Assembly (NCBI GenBank): GCA_963930655.1
Contig: OZ005601.1
Coordinates: 17,228,001 to 17,292,000, forward strand
Length of the DNA: 64,000 nucleotides
From: Myrica gale
Lineage: Eukaryota > Streptophyta > Magnoliopsida > Fagales > Myricaceae
Reading direction: 5' to 3'
In this document: piece by piece, positions 60,702 through 64,000 of the stretch
Position numbering within the stretch: the first letter of the stretch is position 1
How the letters are laid out: each line of letters starts with the position of its first letter
Made by a program: the position numbers and the translations under genes
Notes under the pieces: generated by a model
What the model was told of the DNA's origin: nothing
The model's input: the letters and a program-made list of their open reading frames with translations, nothing else
Databases searched by the model: none

Positions 60702-61303
60702 TTTTTAAAATCTAATTCTTTCTCTTAGAGTCTTTAGGGTTAACTTCTTATTTCAAGAAGGTTATTCCGTCCAAATAAGGACCACAAACAATGCCCACAT
60801 TTGGCTCACAAAAAATGTGTCATTATTAAGGGACATAAGCTGAGCAAATCCAGATATCAACTAATAATCGGTGGTGACTATTTTCTGTTAGTCACATAAA
60901 CATATTTTGTTAGTCTCTGTATTGAGAATGGACAACATGACTTTTTTTGAGTGAGTAGTTAACAAAAAAGATTTGCAGGGAAAGAATTATAATTGAAGTA
61001 CCAAATTGAGAAAGGTTTAAACCACGAGGATGAATAGATTAATTACGCCTTTTGACGGGAAACGAAAACATGGTATAAATTTGATGTATGTTGTGACTAA
61101 AACAAACAGAATGGGAAATGCGTATTTACTAACGACGAAAGCTTTGCGGGTCGGGTTATATGTTTTCCTCTCCGGCTATTGTGTCATCGTCGTCTTCCTC
61201 TCCAATCTCTGCACCTCGTCCTAACTGTCAGAGACTTTTATCATTGCCTGCCTCTCTCGCTAACCATTCCTAATTGTCTCCATAATCTTGCACTTGCACT
61301 GAA
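60702..61303 (+). promoter_or_regulatory. Upstream region and 5' leader of the GluTRBP gene
   Basis: Intergenic sequence becoming CT-rich near 61150-61300, as expected for a plant 5' leader. A TATAAAT at 61074-61080, about 225 nt upstream of the start codon, is the best core promoter candidate. No transposon was recognised in the last 500 bp, so the promoter looks undisturbed. Confidence 0.55.
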
Positions 61304-61684
61304 ATGCTTCTCCAAGCTCAATCTCTAACAATCCACTATGCTCCGTTCCTCACTCCCTCAACGCCCATAACCAAAACCCAATTCAATCCTCCGAGACCAA
61401 GCACATGTCGCCAATTTCCGTTCCGGGCTTTGAAATGTTCGCTTTCAGCGGTATCAGCTCCGACCCATTTGGAACTCAGGAGCAATAAACCGTTCCCGGC
61501 TGAGGTTTCCAGGACAATTATGGAGTTGGCATCCGTTGGCACCCTTTCTACATTGATCCATGATGGTTGGCCTTTGGGTATTGGCGTCCGCTTCGCTGTC
61601 GACCACGAAGGGACTCCAATTTTATGCTTGAACGCCGCCAATATGGAGTTCTCTCTTGACAGGAGGTCAAGTCTCCATGTTCAG
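61304..61684 (+). CDS. GluTRBP: Glutamyl-tRNA reductase-binding protein, chloroplastic, exon 1
   Basis: First exon (127 codons) of the plastid protein known in Arabidopsis as GluTRBP/GluBP or PGR7 (proton gradient regulation 7), which binds glutamyl-tRNA reductase, the first committed enzyme of tetrapyrrole (chlorophyll and heme) synthesis. Residues 1 to about 45 form a Ser/Thr/Pro-rich, basic chloroplast transit peptide. The mature part starts the split-barrel (FMN-binding-like) domain, with FPAEVSRTIMELASVGTLST and DGWPLGIGVRFAVDHEGTP as near-exact family blocks. The ATG at 61304 gives the expected length. The exon ends after the codon for Gln at a GT donor; read-through into the intron would add 24 residues and stop. 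Base use is richer in GC than the flanks, as expected for a real exon. Confidence 0.9.
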
Positions 61685-61799
61685 GTGCTACTTTTTCATT
61701 GCATTGTGTTTCTCTCTGTTATGGTTGATTGGGATGCCTGCTTATATACATGCACGTAAATCAACTAGCAACTTGTTACTGTGCATTCCTTTGTATCAG

Positions 61800-61880
61800 T
61801 TACAGCAGTGTGGATTGAGGACTTCTCAGTGTACATTACAAGGCAGCCTCGACAAACCAAACGACAGGATGATCTTGAAG
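61800..61880 (+). CDS. GluTRBP: Glutamyl-tRNA reductase-binding protein, chloroplastic, exon 2
   Basis: Exon of 27 codons beginning after a TTTGTATCAG acceptor: LQQCGLRTSQCTLQGSLDKP then NDRMILK. It continues the family sequence directly after exon 1 (SLHVQ, then LQQCGLRTSQC), and both junctions are in phase 0. Intron 1 is 115 nt. The exon ends AAG before GTATAAG, a plausible donor. The rest of the protein (second half of the barrel and C-terminal domain) was not found to the end of the window. A LINE occupies most of the next intron, so the later exons lie beyond 64000 or are lost. Confidence 0.88.
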
Positions 61881-61969
61881 GTATAAGTTTGTCTCATTTT
61901 GTACAAGCATTTGAAATCGCCTTAATCTTTCAAGTATCAGTACTTGAAAAGATATTGATGCAATGGTGA

Positions 61970-63056
61970 CAGCATTTGTGTCGGAACGGGATAAGTTGTG
62001 GAGAACGGTGATTGCTAAGAAGTATGGTTGTTCGATGGGAGGTTGGTGTACGAGTTCTACCAGTGGATCTTATAGGGTTAGTCTGTGGAGGTACATTAGT
62101 AAAGGGTGTGGCACTTTCAGCAAGCATATTCGGTTTAAGGTGGAGACTGGTGTTAGTATCAGCTTTTGGCATGATCTTTGGTGTGGTGATAAGCCTTTGA
62201 GTCTTTCTTTCCCATTGGTTTTCTCTTTATCTCGTTGCAAGGAGGCTATGGTGGTGGATTGTTTGGTGGATGATGGTGTTCATGTGGTGTGGTGTGTCCC
62301 TTTCTCTAGAGCTGCCAATGATTGGGAGATGGAGGATTTTGGTTCTTTCTTTACTTTTTTGTATGGGGTTGTTGTTAGCAGAGGGGAGGATGATGTGATG
62401 GTTTGGATGGGCAATAAGGATGAGATGTTTTCTGTTAAGTCGATGTATGGCTTGCTTAGAGGTGGGTCTAGTCTCTCTTTCCCTTGGAAGGGGGTTTGGA
62501 GGTCCTTGCTATGAGAGTTTCCTTCTTTGTGTGGGAGGCTTCTCTTGGTAGGAGTGTAACTATCGATAATCTTCGTAGAAGGGGTTTTATCTTCTCAGAT
62601 TGGTGTTTCTTATGTCGTGGTGCTGGGGAATCTATTAATCATGTCCTGTTGCATTGTTCCTACGCGAGTGGGATGTGGTCTCATGTGCTCTGTATTCTGA
62701 ATCTTCCATGGGTTATGCCAAAGACTGTGGAAGATGTGTTGTGGTGTTGGAAGAGGAGGCTTAAAAATCCTTTCGCTAAGGCTATTTGGAGATTGATACC
62801 CCATTGTATCTGGTGGTGCCTTTGGCGGGAGCGTAATTATAGATGTTTTAAGGATTGTTCTTTGTCTTTGGATAGGTTGAAGGGTGTTTTGTTGTCGTTC
62901 CTTTTCTGTTGGGCGAACTCGGTGCTTGGTTGCCCTTTTCTAGATTTTGTTGATTTTCTTAGTTTTCTTGCTTGTTTGGAGTAGTGATGTCGATATAGTC
63001 TTTTGTACTGTTTTCACTATTTCTAATGAGATTGGCTTATTCATCAAAAAAAAAAA
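61970..63056 (+). mobile_element. 5'-truncated L1-type LINE in GluTRBP intron 2
   Basis: Same strand as the gene, it carries only the 3' end of LINE ORF2. The first frame (to 62514) reads LWRTVIAKKYG and ISFWHDLWCGDKPL, the region after reverse transcriptase. The second (from about 62505 to 62984) is the zf-RVT domain, with CFLCRGAGESINHVLLHC and a tryptophan-rich end. A frame change near 62505 joins them, so it is non-functional. It ends in an A run (63046-63056). Reverse transcriptase and endonuclease are missing, typical of 5' truncation. The left edge is within about 15 bp; no clear target duplication was found. Confidence 0.85.
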
Positions 63057-64000
63057 TTACCCATCAGGGACGTAATAATTAGATTATTTTGGCATAATAT
63101 ATTTCCCAAGTAAACAAGTAACTTCTTGAAGCTGTGAACTTATTATCCGCTTAGCTATGACACTTGAGATATGTCAAGACCAGGGATTACTTCTTTTTGA
63201 AGCTATGACACTTAACGTCTGCTAATTCCACAGCGGAAAATGAACTTCTTTTCTATGGCTCTCGCTGGTTCATTTAGTAGTATTTTTGTCTCTTATTCTA
63301 TCCTTCTCGAAAATTACTTTGCTTTCAAGACTAATAAAAGTATGGATGATTTTTGGAATACAGTAGTTGGGTGGGGTAAGGTGGAGAACAAATGGCGTCT
63401 TACTTGCGACTGAGTGCAAGCCCAATTAATAAACTGGCCTGTTGGCTTGCTCCTCTATTTTGTGGCCCAATGAAGCCAAAACCCATGCTCATGTGGGCTT
63501 ATCTTCACTTAGAAAATAGGCATTTTACGATTTGATTTTGACCAGAAAATAAGTGGTGCATAGATTAAAGAAAAGGTTTGCTTGGTTGATAGATTATTGG
63601 GTCATATGAGTTGTGGTGGATGCATATAAATTAGTTAAGAATTGTAGATAGTGTTTATTTGGCAATTGGTTTGGGCATGAGGTAGGGAGAGTGATAGAGA
63701 AATATACAGCAAAACCAATGCAGAAAAGCGAAGGTATCAGTTAGATAATATTTTTATATATATAAAGAGAGTTAAACTTACATCACTATGTACATATCCT
63801 TAATATCCTCTTAGAAGAGAGAGCTTTGGGCATTGAATAAGCTTTCCGAGGTAACTTTTTTTGGAGTTCCATGCTGGGGGGAAGAAAAAAAAACAGAGCA
63901 AAGAAAAAAAGAAAACAAGCTGGGGTTAAGGTTGGTGGGGACGAACCGTGAAATAAGGTTTGGTTTTGGTGCACTGAGGGGGTTGGAGCTCAGATGCTTT
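63057..64000. other. Unassigned sequence after the LINE, probably GluTRBP intron 2
   Basis: AT-rich with no matching GluTRBP exon on the plus strand. An A/G-rich stretch near 63880-63925 gives a minus-strand frame (63786-63974) of low-complexity type. No transposon ends were recognised. Confidence 0.4.

Noticed and set aside
61930-62172. Minus-strand 80-codon frame in the LINE, and 62610-62804 minus
   Set aside because: Antisense shadows of the LINE ORF2 remnant.

Overview
This is a repeat-dominated stretch of a plant nuclear genome, almost certainly a eudicot. I see three pieces of ordinary host genes: two copies of a small secreted EG45-like (plant natriuretic peptide-like) gene, and the 5' part of the plastid gene for glutamyl-tRNA reductase-binding protein (GluTRBP/PGR7). 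Almost everything else is transposable elements, many inserted in one another. The AT-rich background, GT-AG introns, long LTRs, Ty3/Gypsy, Ty1/Copia, Mutator-like, hAT and L1-type sequences all fit a plant. No rRNA, tRNA or CRISPR was seen. The species cannot be named from the sequence.

Layout, left half. At 603-713 lies exon 1 of EG45 copy 1 (minus), with a TATA box upstream. A minus-strand Gypsy element (A-) follows from about 1511. It shows an unusual end-LTR-beginning junction at 2944-3495 and is interrupted by a Copia-family solo LTR (4166-16411). That solo LTR is itself interrupted by a young, nearly whole Tekay/Del-type Gypsy element (5321-16315; 3,044-bp LTRs with only about four differences; perfect 5-bp target duplication). 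EG45 copy 2 (19020-20222, two exons, open) comes next. A transposon end begins about 12 bp upstream of its start codon, and behind it lies a 4.5-kb minus-strand Gypsy LTR (E). The sequence upstream of copy 1 (885-1510) reappears at 25238-25860, which shows that the two loci are duplicates pulled apart by insertions.

Middle. A Copia element (D) begins near 25855. Its gag is interrupted by a second Gypsy A element in plus orientation (27220-38040). That element holds a Copia-family solo LTR (27847-29012, target duplication) and a minus-strand Gypsy C (31701-37509, perfect target duplication). A 1.6-kb fold-back Mutator-like element (40139-41760) with a perfect 9-bp target duplication and an internal series of palindromes follows. 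It abuts a decayed Mutator-like transposase gene whose front (about 41780-42787) and back (53589-56850) are separated by about 10.8 kb of insertions, mainly a Copia element (43690-53261) that contains another Gypsy solo LTR (44469-47872, perfect target duplication).

Right end. Fold-back terminal-repeat elements (57835-59098), a hAT transposase relic ending in a recognisable terminal repeat (to 60028) and a short inverted-repeat element (60220-60701) lead to GluTRBP exons 1 and 2 (61304-61880). A 5'-truncated L1-type LINE (about 61970-63056) sits in the following intron; later exons are not in the window.

The host genes do not form a pathway with each other. The main interest is the order of nesting, structured and palindromic arrays inside the LTRs (including a three-hairpin cassette with a compensatory base-pair change between two diverged LTRs), the promoter separation of EG45 copy 2, and the palindromic Mutator-like element beside a Mutator-like transposase gene.
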